Assembly (NCBI RefSeq): GCF_012932215.1
Contig: NZ_CP048788.1
Coordinates: 1,302,001 to 1,366,000, forward strand
Length of the DNA stretch: 64,000 nt
Reading direction: 5' to 3'
Source: Roseobacter ponti
GTDB taxonomy: Bacteria; Pseudomonadota; Alphaproteobacteria; Rhodobacterales; Rhodobacteraceae
Part shown: piece after piece, positions 52,494 to 61,652 of the stretch
Numbering within the stretch: position 1 is the first letter of the stretch
Layout: the number at the start of each line of letters is the position of its first letter
The notes under the pieces: model-generated
The model's input: the letters and a program-made list of their open reading frames with translations, nothing else
What the model was told of the DNA's origin: nothing
Database searches by the model: none
Translations under genes and position numbers: made by a program

Positions 52494-53501
52494 TCAGCCG
52501 CCCGTATGGCTCATATGGCGCGGCATCTGACCATCCGCCCGTTGCCGCGAATAGTCAAAGTCATGCCCTTTGGGCTTGAGCGCAATGGCCGCGCGGATTG
52601 CCTCTTCCAGCGGGCGGTCATCATCCGGATAGGCGCGCAGCGGCGCGCGCAGGTCGGCCATGTCTTCCTGACCCAGACAGAGGTAAATCTCACCTGTGCA
52701 GGTGATCCGCACCCGGTTGCAGCTTTCACAGAAATTATGGCTCAACGGCGTGATGAAGCCGATTTTCTGCCCGGTTTCTTCAAGCCGGACATAGCGCGCG
52801 GGCCCGCCGGTGCGTTCGGCAAGATCAGTAACCGTGTAGTGCTCAGCATAGCGGGCGCGCACGTCTTTCAAAGACCAGTACTGTCCCAGCCGGTCCTCGT
52901 TGCCCAGATCGCCCATGGGCATAACCTCGATCCAGGTCAGATCCATGTTGCGTTCCGCACACCATTCGGTGATGCGCGGCAGTTCTTCTTCGTTGAAGCC
53001 TTTAAGCGCCACCGCGTTCAGTTTGACACGCAGGCCGGCCGCCTGTGCTGCATCAATACCGCGCAGAACCTGGGGCAGGCGGCCCCAGCGGGTGATATCC
53101 GCGAATTTCGTTTCATCGAGCGTATCGAGCGAGACGTTTACCCTGCGCACGCCGGCGGCATAGAGGTCTTTGGCAAAACGCTCCAGCTGGCTGCCGTTGG
53201 TGGTCAGTGTCAGCTCTTTCAGCGTGCCGGCATCGAGATGGCGCGACATGCTGTTGAAAAACGTCATGATGCCCTTGCGCACCAGCGGCTCGCCGCCCGT
53301 GATACGCAGCTTCTGCACGCCGAGGCCGACAAAGGTCGAGCACATCCGGTCGAGTTCTTCCAGCGTCAGCAGCTCCTTTTTCGGCAAAAAGGTCATGTTC
53401 TCGGACATGCAGTAGACGCAGCGGAAATCGCAGCGGTCTGTGACCGAGACCCGAAGGTAGGTGATGGCGCGCGCGAAGGGATCGATGAGTGGCTGGTTCA
53501 T
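52494..53501 (-). CDS. moaA: GTP 3',8-cyclase MoaA
   Basis: MoaA is the radical-SAM enzyme of the first step of molybdenum-cofactor synthesis. From the ATG at 53501 it is 335 aa. It has the radical-SAM cluster motif [17 protein letters not shown], the second-cluster cysteines in [18 protein letters not shown], and the C-terminal Gly-Gly tail needed for activity. MoaC, with which it acts, is not in the window. It leads a moaA-waaA-glycosyltransferase unit. A divergent promoter gap of 85 bp separates it from the lipoprotein gene. Confidence 0.96.
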   Translation of the reverse strand: MNQPLIDPFARAITYLRVSVTDRCDFRCVYCMSENMTFLPKKELLTLEELDRMCSTFVGLGVQKLRITGGEPLVRKGIMTFFNSMSRHLDAGTLKELTLTTNGSQLERFAKDLYAAGVRRVNVSLDTLDETKFADITRWGRLPQVLRGIDAAQAAGLRVKLNAVALKGFNEEELPRITEWCAERNMDLTWIEVMPMGDLGNEDRLGQYWSLKDVRARYAEHYTVTDLAERTGGPARYVRLEETGQKIGFITPLSHNFCESCNRVRITCTGEIYLCLGQEDMADLRAPLRAYPDDDRPLEEAIRAAIALKPKGHDFDYSRQRADGQMPRHMSHTGG

Positions 53502-53586
53502 GCGCCGGAAAGTAATCAAGCCCGCGCGGCGCGGCAAGCGGATAACGCATTGTTGCCATACCGGCACTGTGCTTTAGATCAGAACC

Positions 53587-54069
53587 ATGACGGGTAAAAA
53601 GAGAAACAAATCCACAGTGCGGGGCCTTTGTGCAGTGCTCCTCTTTGCGGGGCTGTCCGGCTGTGCTGACTGGCAGGCTAATCTGGAGACGCTCTGGGGG
53701 GCACCGGTGCTCGCCGAGGAACCGGAGGCCGTGGCGGCAGGGCCCGCAACCCCTGAAGCGCTCGACACGACAACGCCGCAGGAACGCGAAGCGGCGGTCA
53801 CAAGCGCATCGTCTGGCGCCGCACTGGGTATGACAGTTGCCTCACTCGGCAGCCCGGCAGAGCCGGGGTTCTGGCTGAAAACCGCACTTGTGCAGGCCGA
53901 AACACCCGGGTCCGTCACCGAACCCCTGAGCGGCAGGGCAGTCAGCGTTATGCTCATCCCGATCGAGGGGCCGCCCACTTCGGGCAGCAGGCTTTCACTG
54001 GCGGCAATGCGGGTGCTGGGCGTGCCTCTGACAGACCTGATCGAAGTTGAGGTCCGGCGCGGCGGCTGA
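53587..54069 (+). CDS. putative lipoprotein of unknown function
   Basis: A 160-aa exported protein. A basic start (MTGKKRNKSTVRG) precedes a hydrophobic core (LCAVLLFAGL) and the lipobox LSGC, so the cysteine at about residue 26 is lipidated. The mature part has an Ala/Glu/Pro-rich spacer, then a beta-rich end (GRAVSVMLIPIEGPPTSGS, LTDLIEVEVRRGG). No known domain is recognised. It is divergent from moaA and ends 8 bp from the convergent glmS. Confidence 0.78.
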   Translation: MTGKKRNKSTVRGLCAVLLFAGLSGCADWQANLETLWGAPVLAEEPEAVAAGPATPEALDTTTPQEREAAVTSASSGAALGMTVASLGSPAEPGFWLKTALVQAETPGSVTEPLSGRAVSVMLIPIEGPPTSGSRLSLAAMRVLGVPLTDLIEVEVRRGG

Positions 54070-54077
54070 CTGTGGCG

Positions 54078-55898
54078 CTATTCCACCGTTACTGATTTGG
54101 CCAGGTTACGCGGCTGATCGACGTCGGTGCCTTTTGCGATGGCCGTGTAGTAAGCAAGAAGCTGTGCGGGCACCGCATAAAGGATCGGGCTGACCACTTC
54201 CTGCACCGTCGGCATCAGGATGGTGCCAAAGGTGCCTTCGCCCGCTTCTTCGATGCCCCTTGCGTCAGATATCAGGATCACCTTGCCCTTGCGCGCCATC
54301 ACCTCCTGCATATTGCTGACGGTTTTATCAAACAGGCGGTCACGCGGGGCCATCACGACGATGGGCACGTTCTGGTCGACAAGTGCGATGGGACCGTGTT
54401 TGAGCTCACCCGAGGCATAGCCTTCTGCGTGTATGTAGCTGATTTCCTTTAGTTTCAGAGCGCCTTCAAGTGCCAGGGGGAACATCTGTCCGCGCCCGAG
54501 AAAGAGCACGTCGCGGGCCTGGCTGATCTTTTCACCCATGCGGCGTGCGTTATCCGCGATGCCCAGAGCCTCGCTCATGACGCTGGGGATACCGCGCAGC
54601 GCCGAGACATGATCAGCAAACTCATCCGGCCCGATCACGCCGCGGTCCTGTGCCGCTTTGAGCGCCAGAATGAGCAGCACTGTGAGCTGGCAGGAATAGG
54701 CTTTGGTCGATGCCACGCCGACCTCGACGCCTGCGTGGATCGGCAGCACGAGATCGCTTTCGCGCGCAATCGAGCTTTCGGGCACATTCACGACCGACAG
54801 GATGCTGCCGGCCTTGCCCTGACAGAACCGAAGGGCGGCAAGTGTATCGGCGGTCTCACCTGACTGGCTGACAAAAAGCGCCGCCGTGCGGTCGGGCAGG
54901 GGCGGCTCGCGATAGCGGAATTCGGAGGCCACATCCACGTCAACGGGCATCCGGGCAATCTGCTCAAACCAGTGTTTTGCAGACAGGCAGGCATAATAAG
55001 CCGTTCCGCAGGCCACCATGGTCAGCCGGTCGACACCAGCGAAATCAATGCCCGGCTCCGGCAGGGCAATCGCGCCGTCGCCCGACAGGTAATGTCCCAG
55101 AGCCTGAGCAATGACGGTCGGCTGTTCTGCAATTTCCTTGGACATGAAGTGCTTGTGACCGCCCTTGTCGATGCGCGCGGCATCAAGCTGAATGGTGCGC
55201 TTTTCCCGGGTGACCTCATTGCCCTCATCGTCGATAACCACCAGCGATGTGCGGGTCAGGACGGCGCGGTCGCCTTCTTCAAGATAGGTGATCCGGTTGG
55301 TCAGCGGCGCCAGAGCGATGGCGTCAGAGCCCAGATACATCTCGCCCTCACCGTGTCCGATGGCCAGCGGCGAGCCTTTGCGCGCGGCGATCATCAGATC
55401 GTCCTCGCCCGAAAAAAGAAAGGCAAGAGCAAAGGCGCCTTCGAGGCGGTCAAGGGTCTGATTGGCAGCCGTCGCAGGGTCGGCGCCCTGATCCATATAG
55501 TGATGCGTCAGAAGCGCGACGGTTTCCGTGTCGGTTTCGGTAATAAAAGAAACGCCATGACCTGCCAGTTCTTCACGCAGTTCACGGAAGTTTTCGATGA
55601 TACCGTTGTGCACCACGGCGACCGGGCCGGCCTGATGCGGATGGGCGTTCGAGATCGTCGGCGCACCATGGGTGGCCCAGCGGGTATGTCCGATCCCGGA
55701 CTTGCCGGCGAGCGGCTGATGCACCAGCAGATCCGACAGGTTCACGAGCTTGCCAACTGCACGGCGACGGTCCAGCACGCCATTGTTCACCGTCGCGATT
55801 CCGGCGCTGTCATACCCGCGGTATTCCAGCCGTTTGAGGGCTTCAACAAGTGTCGGCGCTACTTCATGGGTGCCAAGCACCCCTATAATACCACACAT
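54078..55898 (-). CDS. glmS: glutamine--fructose-6-phosphate aminotransferase GlmS
   Basis: GlmS makes glucosamine-6-phosphate for peptidoglycan and LPS. At 606 aa it has the N-terminal Ntn glutaminase domain with nucleophile Cys2 in MCGIIGVLGTHEVAPTLVEA and GIGHTRWATHG. Two SIS isomerase domains follow (from about residues 285 and 455), and the C-terminus LAKSVTVE is invariant in the family. It starts 2 bp after the glmU stop, so both steps toward UDP-GlcNAc are co-expressed. No glmS ribozyme is expected or seen. Confidence 0.98.
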   Translation of the reverse strand: MCGIIGVLGTHEVAPTLVEALKRLEYRGYDSAGIATVNNGVLDRRRAVGKLVNLSDLLVHQPLAGKSGIGHTRWATHGAPTISNAHPHQAGPVAVVHNGIIENFRELREELAGHGVSFITETDTETVALLTHHYMDQGADPATAANQTLDRLEGAFALAFLFSGEDDLMIAARKGSPLAIGHGEGEMYLGSDAIALAPLTNRITYLEEGDRAVLTRTSLVVIDDEGNEVTREKRTIQLDAARIDKGGHKHFMSKEIAEQPTVIAQALGHYLSGDGAIALPEPGIDFAGVDRLTMVACGTAYYACLSAKHWFEQIARMPVDVDVASEFRYREPPLPDRTAALFVSQSGETADTLAALRFCQGKAGSILSVVNVPESSIARESDLVLPIHAGVEVGVASTKAYSCQLTVLLILALKAAQDRGVIGPDEFADHVSALRGIPSVMSEALGIADNARRMGEKISQARDVLFLGRGQMFPLALEGALKLKEISYIHAEGYASGELKHGPIALVDQNVPIVVMAPRDRLFDKTVSNMQEVMARKGKVILISDARGIEEAGEGTFGTILMPTVQEVVSPILYAVPAQLLAYYTAIAKGTDVDQPRNLAKSVTVE

Positions 55899-55900
55899 TT

Positions 55901-57253
55901 TCAGCTGCCTCTTTGGTTTCTGGCCTTTTGCGCCTTTAACATTTCGAACAATTTAACGGCCATGCCCGGTTTTTCCACCTGATGCGCACGCCCCAGCGCC
56001 AGAGCGCCCGGTTCCACGTCGGAGGTGATGACCGAGCCGCTGGCTGTCATCGCCGCATCGCCAATGTGCACCGGGGCCACCAGCATTGTGTCAGAGCCGA
56101 TAAAGACATTGTCGCCGATGTGGGTGTGATGCTTCATCACACCGTCATAGTTGCAGGTCACGGTGCCGGCGCCCACGTTGGTGCCGCTGCCAAGCGTGGC
56201 GTCCCCGATATAGCTGAGATGATTGACCTTGGTGCCCTGACCGATCTGCGCGTTTTTGATCTCGACGAAATTGCCGATGCGCACGTTTTCGGCAAGTTCG
56301 GCGCCCGGGCGCAGACGCGCGTAGGGGCCGATCACACTGCCGCGCGAGACGTGACAGCCTTCGAGGTGGGAAAAGGCGCGTATCTGTGCGCCGCTTTCAA
56401 CTGTCACGCCGGGGCCGAAAACCACATTCGGCTCAATCACCGTGTCGCGCCCGACGACAGTGTCAAAGGCGAAGTGTACAGTGTCGGGGGCCGGCATGGT
56501 CACCCCGTCTTCAAAGGCCGTTGTACGGACGCGGGCCTGGAAGGCCGCTTCGGCCTGAGCGAGTTCAGCGCGCGTGTTTATCCCGAGGGTTTCCGCCTGT
56601 TCGCAGGTGACAACCGTGGCAGAGAGGTCGCGCGCACGGGCCAGCCCGACGATGTCCGTCAAATAGTATTCGGCAGAGGCGTTATCGTTGCCGATCGCGT
56701 CGATAAGATCAAAGAGCAGCCGGGCGTCACAGGCCACAACGCCGCTGTTACACAGGCTGATGGCGCGTTCCTCGTCGGTGGCGTCTTTGAACTCGACGAT
56801 CCGTTCGAGATCATCTCCGCGCATGACGAGCCTGCCATAGCGGGCAGGATCCTCAGCCTCAAAGCCCAAGATGACGACGTCATGGCTTTTGAGGGCTCCG
56901 ACCATCTGCTCGAGCGTTTCAGGGCGCACGAACGGCGTATCGCCAAAAAGCACGATTGCGGTGCCGTCAAAGTCTTTCAGCGAGTCGCGCGCCTGCGCTG
57001 CTGCATGGGCAGTGCCGAGCTGTTCGGTCTGTTCGGTCACGGTCACGGTCGCATCATGGGCGAGTGCCGCTTTGCGTACCTCTGCGGCACCGTGGCCTGC
57101 GACAATCACGGTTTTTTCCGGGGCGAGACTGGCCCCCGACTGCATCGCATGCACCAGAAGCGGCGCACCGGCGAGCGGGTGCAGAACTTTCGGGAGGTCG
57201 GAATTCATCCGTGTGCCCCTGCCCGCGGCGAGGATAATCAGAGCGGTCTTCAT
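55901..57253 (-). CDS. glmU: bifunctional GlcN-1-P acetyltransferase / GlcNAc-1-P uridyltransferase GlmU
   Basis: GlmU makes UDP-GlcNAc. The 450-aa chain has an N-terminal pyrophosphorylase domain (LAAGRGTRMNSDLPKVLHPL) and a C-terminal left-handed beta-helix with hexapeptide repeats (LRPGAELAENVRIGNFVEI; KVNHLSYIGDATLG), plus the acetyltransferase end CNYDGVMKHHTHIGD. It is upstream of glmS with a 2-bp gap. UDP-GlcNAc also feeds LpxC and MurB pathways present in this window. The divergent gap to the phosphatase gene is 139 bp. Confidence 0.98.
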   Translation of the reverse strand: MKTALIILAAGRGTRMNSDLPKVLHPLAGAPLLVHAMQSGASLAPEKTVIVAGHGAAEVRKAALAHDATVTVTEQTEQLGTAHAAAQARDSLKDFDGTAIVLFGDTPFVRPETLEQMVGALKSHDVVILGFEAEDPARYGRLVMRGDDLERIVEFKDATDEERAISLCNSGVVACDARLLFDLIDAIGNDNASAEYYLTDIVGLARARDLSATVVTCEQAETLGINTRAELAQAEAAFQARVRTTAFEDGVTMPAPDTVHFAFDTVVGRDTVIEPNVVFGPGVTVESGAQIRAFSHLEGCHVSRGSVIGPYARLRPGAELAENVRIGNFVEIKNAQIGQGTKVNHLSYIGDATLGSGTNVGAGTVTCNYDGVMKHHTHIGDNVFIGSDTMLVAPVHIGDAAMTASGSVITSDVEPGALALGRAHQVEKPGMAVKLFEMLKAQKARNQRGS

Positions 57254-57392
57254 AGGTTTTCTCTTTGTGTTCTGCTGCGGCTCTGTTTATCCGCTGGAAC
57301 CGGCGACGCAAGGGATGCGCGATCAAAGAAGGTTGCGGCCTGCAACATCACGCGGCGGACCGCCGCCGGTCGCGATCAGCAAAGGAGCAGCG

Positions 57393-58058
57393 ATGCGCAC
57401 GGTTATTTTTGATCTGGACGGCACCCTGGCGGATACCAGCGGCGATCTTATTGCCGCGGCGAATGTCTGTTTTCGCGAGATGGGAGCGGGCGATCTGCTG
57501 GACCCTGCGCGCGATGCGGGTACAGCCCTGCGGGGTGGGCGGGCGATGCTGCGTCTGGGGCTGAGACGGCTGGACAGGGCGAATGAAGAAGCCACGGTGG
57601 ATCGTTATTACCCGGTTCTGCTGGAAGCCTATGCCGATGCCATTGATGTGCATACCCGGCTTTATCCGCGCGCCATGGAGGCTGTCGAGGCGCTGAAAGC
57701 AAGCGGGATCGGTGTGGGCATCTGTACCAACAAACCCGAAGGTCTGGCGGAGACGCTGATGCAACGGCTTGGCGTGCGGGGGGCTTTCGGCTCTCTGGTC
57801 GGGGCCGACACGCTGCCGGTGCGCAAGCCTGATCCCGAGCCGCTTTTCGAGGCGGCGCGGCGCGCGGGCGGGCATCCTGAACGGTGTATTCTGATCGGCG
57901 ATTCCGACACCGACCGGAATACCGCACGGGCGGCAGGGGTGCCTTGTGTGCTGGTCACATTCGGGCCGGCAGGCGGGGATATGGCGGCACTGGAACCCGA
58001 CGCGCTGATGGATGATTACGCCGATCTGCCGGGGTTGGTGGCACGTTTGCCGGGTTGA
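57393..58058 (+). CDS. gph: HAD phosphatase, phosphoglycolate phosphatase-like
   Basis: A 221-aa HAD hydrolase of Gph type. Motif I is FDLDGTLADT (7-16) with the nucleophilic Asp, motif II is in ICTNKPEG, the lysine lies in LPVRKPDPEPL, and motif IV is CILIGDSDTDRNTA. A helical cap domain lies between motifs I and II. It would dephosphorylate 2-phosphoglycolate or a similar small phosphoester; specificity is inferred. AAAGGAG precedes the ATG at 57393; a longer frame overlapping glmU is spurious. Confidence 0.88.
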   Translation: MRTVIFDLDGTLADTSGDLIAAANVCFREMGAGDLLDPARDAGTALRGGRAMLRLGLRRLDRANEEATVDRYYPVLLEAYADAIDVHTRLYPRAMEAVEALKASGIGVGICTNKPEGLAETLMQRLGVRGAFGSLVGADTLPVRKPDPEPLFEAARRAGGHPERCILIGDSDTDRNTARAAGVPCVLVTFGPAGGDMAALEPDALMDDYADLPGLVARLPG

Positions 58059-58107
58059 CCACGACCGGGGGCTTCGTCACACTCGCGGCTGTATCATGGA
58101 GCCTTTA

Positions 58108-59304
58108 ATGAGCGAAGTTTTCAAAGGCAGTTTCACCCAGCAGGAAGCCATCCCTGAAGCAGGGATAGAGGCCGCCATCAGGGTCATGCGGCATGGCCGG
58201 CTGCACCGGTACAACACGGTCCCGGGCGAGCTCAGCGAAACGGCGCTTCTGGAACAGGAATTCGCGCAGTCGGTGGGCGCGAAGTACTGCATCGCGGTCG
58301 CCTCGGGCGGGTATGCCATGGCCACGGCGCTCCGGGCGATCGGCGTCAGGCCGGGCGACCGGGTGCTTTCCAACGCTTTCACCCTGGCGCCGGTACCGGG
58401 TGCTGTTGCGGCGGTGTCGGCCGTGCCGGTATTTGTCGGTGTCACGCCCTCGCTGACCATTGACCTTGATGATCTTGAGGCAAAGTCCGGCGACGCAAAA
58501 GTGCTGCTGCTGAGCCATATGCGCGGGCATATCTGTGACATGGACCGCCTGATGGCGATCTGCAACAGCGCCGGGATTACCGTCATCGAGGATTGCGCGC
58601 ATACCATGGGCGCGGCCTGGAAAGGCGTGCCCTCGGGCCGGTTCGGCACGGTGGGTTGTTACTCATGCCAGACGTACAAACATGTGAACTCCGGTGAGGG
58701 CGGTTTCTTTGTCACGGACGACGCAGAGGTCGCTGCGAGGGCGGTGATCCTGTCGGGGTCTTACATGCTCTACGAACGCCATCTTGCGGCGCCGCCGAAA
58801 GAAGCCTTTGAGACGGTTCGCTATGAAACGCCGAATATCTCGGGCCGGATGGACAACCTGCGCGCGGCGATCCTGCGTCCGCAGATCGCGGCTCTTGCAA
58901 CACAGTGCGCGCGGTGGAATGCGCTTTACCGCCGGCTTGAAAGCGGGTTGCGAGGTACGCCGGGGCTGGAGGTCATCGAACGCCCGGAACAAGAGACAAT
59001 CGTAGGCTCATCCATCCAGTTTCTCCTGACCGACTGGCCGGCGGAGCGCATCCGCGATGTGATCGCACGCTGTGCAGCGCGCGGTGTCGAGCTTAAGTGG
59101 TTCGGCGCCCGCGAACCCGTGGGCTTTACCAGCCGCTATGACAGCTGGCGCTATGCGCCCGCCGCCCCGATGCCCGCCAGCGACCGTATTCTGGACGGTA
59201 TTGTCGATATGCGCGTGCCGCTGACCTTCTCGGAAGAGGACTGTGAGCTGATTGCGCGGATTATACGCGCAGAGGTCGGCGCTGTCTGGCAGGACGCGGC
59301 CTGA
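58108..59304 (+). CDS. DegT/DnrJ/EryC1-family PLP aminotransferase
   Basis: A 398-aa fold-type I PLP enzyme. Seen are YCIAVASGGYAMATALRAIG, VIEDCAHTMGAAWKGVPSG (Asp contacting the PLP pyridine) and TYKHVNSGEGGF, whose lysine forms the aldimine. Relatives make amino sugars or act in secondary metabolism; no other sugar genes are adjacent, so the substrate is unknown. The ATG at 58108 has GGAG 6 nt upstream; ATGs at 58012 and 58096 are less likely. It follows gph by 49 bp. Confidence 0.87.
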   Translation: MSEVFKGSFTQQEAIPEAGIEAAIRVMRHGRLHRYNTVPGELSETALLEQEFAQSVGAKYCIAVASGGYAMATALRAIGVRPGDRVLSNAFTLAPVPGAVAAVSAVPVFVGVTPSLTIDLDDLEAKSGDAKVLLLSHMRGHICDMDRLMAICNSAGITVIEDCAHTMGAAWKGVPSGRFGTVGCYSCQTYKHVNSGEGGFFVTDDAEVAARAVILSGSYMLYERHLAAPPKEAFETVRYETPNISGRMDNLRAAILRPQIAALATQCARWNALYRRLESGLRGTPGLEVIERPEQETIVGSSIQFLLTDWPAERIRDVIARCAARGVELKWFGAREPVGFTSRYDSWRYAPAAPMPASDRILDGIVDMRVPLTFSEEDCELIARIIRAEVGAVWQDAA

Positions 59305-59476
59305 CCCGGCGGCGTGCTGGCGCGGGCCCGCACATTTCATTCCACAGATCCGGGCCCTGCCGGCGCCCGGAAGGTGGCCGGAGCAGAGGACCGCGCTTGA
59401 CCGGTTCAGGAGAGCGCAGTAAGATATGAACGGTTGTTCAATAAAAAGATCCGGAACATGAGGGAGGCCCGTTGCG

Positions 59477-60640
59477 ATGTTTAATGCGACGATGCAGTTT
59501 GATCTTGGCGAAGATGTAAATGCGCTGCGGGATATGGTTCATCGCTGGGCGCAGGACCGGGTGGCACCGATGGCCGCTCAGATCGACAGCGATAATGCCT
59601 TTCCGTCGGAGCTCTGGCCCGAGATGGGCGAACTGGGGCTTCTGGGGATCACAGTAGACGAGGCCTGGGGCGGGGCCGGTATGTCCTATCTGGCGCATAC
59701 GGTTGCGATCGAGGAAATCGCACGGGCCAGCGCCTCTGTGTCTTTGTCTTACGGTGCACATTCAAATCTCTGCGTGAACCAGATCAAGCTGAACGGCACC
59801 AGCGCGCAGAAAGAAAAATATCTGCCGGGCCTGATATCAGGAGCACAGGTGGGCGCGCTGGCCATGTCTGAAGCCGGGGCGGGGTCTGACGTGGTCTCGA
59901 TGAAGCTGCGTGCGGAAAAGCGCAACGACCATTACCGTCTGAACGGTACGAAATACTGGATTACCAACGGACCGGATGCCTCTACGCTTGTCGTTTACGC
60001 CAAAACCGACCCTGATGCCGGATCAAAAGGCATCACGGCCTTTCTGATCGAAAAGGAGATGACGGGGTTTTCGACCTCTTCCCATTTCGACAAGCTCGGT
60101 ATGCGCGGCTCGAACACGGCAGAGCTGGTGTTTGAGGACGTGGAAGTGCCCTTTGAGAACGTGCTGGGCGAGGAGGGGCGCGGTGTCGCCGTTCTTATGT
60201 CCGGGCTTGACTATGAGCGTGTGGTTCTGGCCGGCATCGGCACGGGCATCATGGCGGCCTGTCTGGACGCGATCATGCCCTATCTGTCCGAGCGCAAACA
60301 GTTCGGACAGCCGATCGGCAGCTTCCAGCTGATGCAGGGCAAGATCGCTGATATGTACACCGCGATGAATTCAGCACGCGCGTATGTCTATGAGGTGGCC
60401 AAGGCCTGTGACCGCGGAGATGTGACCCGCCAGGATGCCGCCGCCTGCTGTCTTTATGCTTCCGAAGAGGCGATGAAACAGGCGCATCAGGCCGTGCAGG
60501 CCATGGGTGGTGCCGGTTTCATGAGTGACAGCCCGGTTTCGCGTCTTTTCCGGGATGCCAAGCTGATGGAGATCGGTGCCGGCACCTCTGAAATCCGCCG
60601 CATGCTGGTGGGGCGGGAAATGATGAGCGCAATGACCTGA
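59477..60640 (+). CDS. ivd: isovaleryl-CoA dehydrogenase
   Basis: An FAD acyl-CoA dehydrogenase of leucine breakdown, converting isovaleryl-CoA to 3-methylcrotonyl-CoA and passing electrons to ETF. At 387 aa it has [33 protein letters not shown] and [16 protein letters not shown], whose Glu is in the position of the IVD catalytic base rather than the medium-chain one. [19 protein letters not shown] and [14 protein letters not shown] are also present. It is the first gene of a leucine-catabolic operon with the carboxylase subunits downstream. The 172-bp gap before it holds a CCGGGC/GCCCGG repeat and presumably the promoter. Confidence 0.94.
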   Translation: MFNATMQFDLGEDVNALRDMVHRWAQDRVAPMAAQIDSDNAFPSELWPEMGELGLLGITVDEAWGGAGMSYLAHTVAIEEIARASASVSLSYGAHSNLCVNQIKLNGTSAQKEKYLPGLISGAQVGALAMSEAGAGSDVVSMKLRAEKRNDHYRLNGTKYWITNGPDASTLVVYAKTDPDAGSKGITAFLIEKEMTGFSTSSHFDKLGMRGSNTAELVFEDVEVPFENVLGEEGRGVAVLMSGLDYERVVLAGIGTGIMAACLDAIMPYLSERKQFGQPIGSFQLMQGKIADMYTAMNSARAYVYEVAKACDRGDVTRQDAAACCLYASEEAMKQAHQAVQAMGGAGFMSDSPVSRLFRDAKLMEIGAGTSEIRRMLVGREMMSAMT

Positions 60641-60650
60641 GGAGGCCGAG

Positions 60651-60971
60651 ATGCCGCGATGGCTCTGGTTTACACCGCTTGCCCTGCTGATTGGCGCGAC
60701 GGGTATCATCGGCTTCCGTCTTGGACTGACGGCGGCAACGGTAACGGAGACTGATGTGATTGAAGCCATTGCCGCGGAATATATGACGGCAGCAGGCAAG
60801 GGTGCCGCGCGCACCGATTGCGCCGCACGACCGGGCAGCACGCGAGGTGTCTGGATCCGTGTGCGGTGTCTGAGCCCTGAAGGCGTCTGGTTCGACTATG
60901 CTGCAGACCGCTTCGGCAGTCTGGTCGACGTCCCGGCGCACCAGAAACCGGATGCGGAGCTGAACATATGA
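60651..60971 (+). CDS. small membrane-anchored protein of unknown function
   Basis: A 106-aa protein beginning MPRWLWFTPLALLIGATGII, an N-terminal membrane anchor or signal, followed by a periplasmic domain of about 80 residues. That domain has two cysteines (TDCAAR, VRCLSPEG) and EYMTAAGKGAARTD. GGAGG lies 6 nt before the ATG, 10 bp after the ivd stop, so it is co-transcribed with ivd. I do not recognise a family; it is not a known leucine-pathway enzyme. Confidence 0.75.
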   Translation: MPRWLWFTPLALLIGATGIIGFRLGLTAATVTETDVIEAIAAEYMTAAGKGAARTDCAARPGSTRGVWIRVRCLSPEGVWFDYAADRFGSLVDVPAHQKPDAELNI

Positions 60972-61047
60972 TAAGTGCTCTGTCATCGCCGTCTTTCGGC
61001 CTGCGCATCGCCGGAGGGGCCTTCCTCCACCGAAAGCCCTGCCCGGA

Positions 61048-61431
61048 TTACAGAAGATGAGGTGAGGCAACAATCTGATGAACATCTTCCCACAAAATTC
61101 GGCCGGGTCGGCGGGCCCGCCGCTCAACGACCCCGCAGCCGACGTCATTGAGCAGCCAGGCCATATAGCGCGCGCGGGTCACGTGATCTCCGGCTGTGTC
61201 ACGAAACCAGCAGACGCCACTGATTTCACCACGCCTGCCTGGCCGGTACCACAACCGGTCCGGGCAGTTCAGATGCGTGTTGAACCAGTCGCGCAGTCGC
61301 AGCAACTCGCTGATCTGCCAGGACAGGGTGGCATGCGGCCCGTCAAAGAGCACATCGCCTGCCGCGCAGAAAATACCTTCATTGGTGCGCGAACACGGGT
61401 CGCGCACCTCCGTTTCGAACCGGATGAACAT
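61048..61431 (-). CDS. hypothetical protein, antisense within the leucine operon
   Basis: A 127-aa frame rich in Trp, Arg and His (LRLRDWFNTHLNCPDRLWY, GVCWFRDTAGDHVTRARYMA), with a regular amino-acid makeup suggesting a real protein. It has no signal peptide or known motif. It lies on the opposite strand between the small membrane protein and the carboxylase beta gene, so any plus-strand operon message would be antisense to it. Shine-Dalgarno evidence is weak. Confidence 0.6.
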   Translation of the reverse strand: MFIRFETEVRDPCSRTNEGIFCAAGDVLFDGPHATLSWQISELLRLRDWFNTHLNCPDRLWYRPGRRGEISGVCWFRDTAGDHVTRARYMAWLLNDVGCGVVERRARRPGRILWEDVHQIVASPHLL

Positions 61432-61652
61432 AGGGCGTTTCCACGCAGTGCGCGGACCTTTCGTTGCGAAGAAAAACGGAAAACGACAGTTGAGGGCCTG
61501 AAAATTCAGGCCGGGCTGTCGGTCAGCTTTTGGAACTCACAACGTAAAACACCGGTTCTGCCTCTGCGGGTGGACGACCGTGTTACGGCTTGCAGGCTCA
61601 GCGATCAACCGTCGGTTTGCGAACAGTCTGTTTGCGTACAGGGGATAATTAC

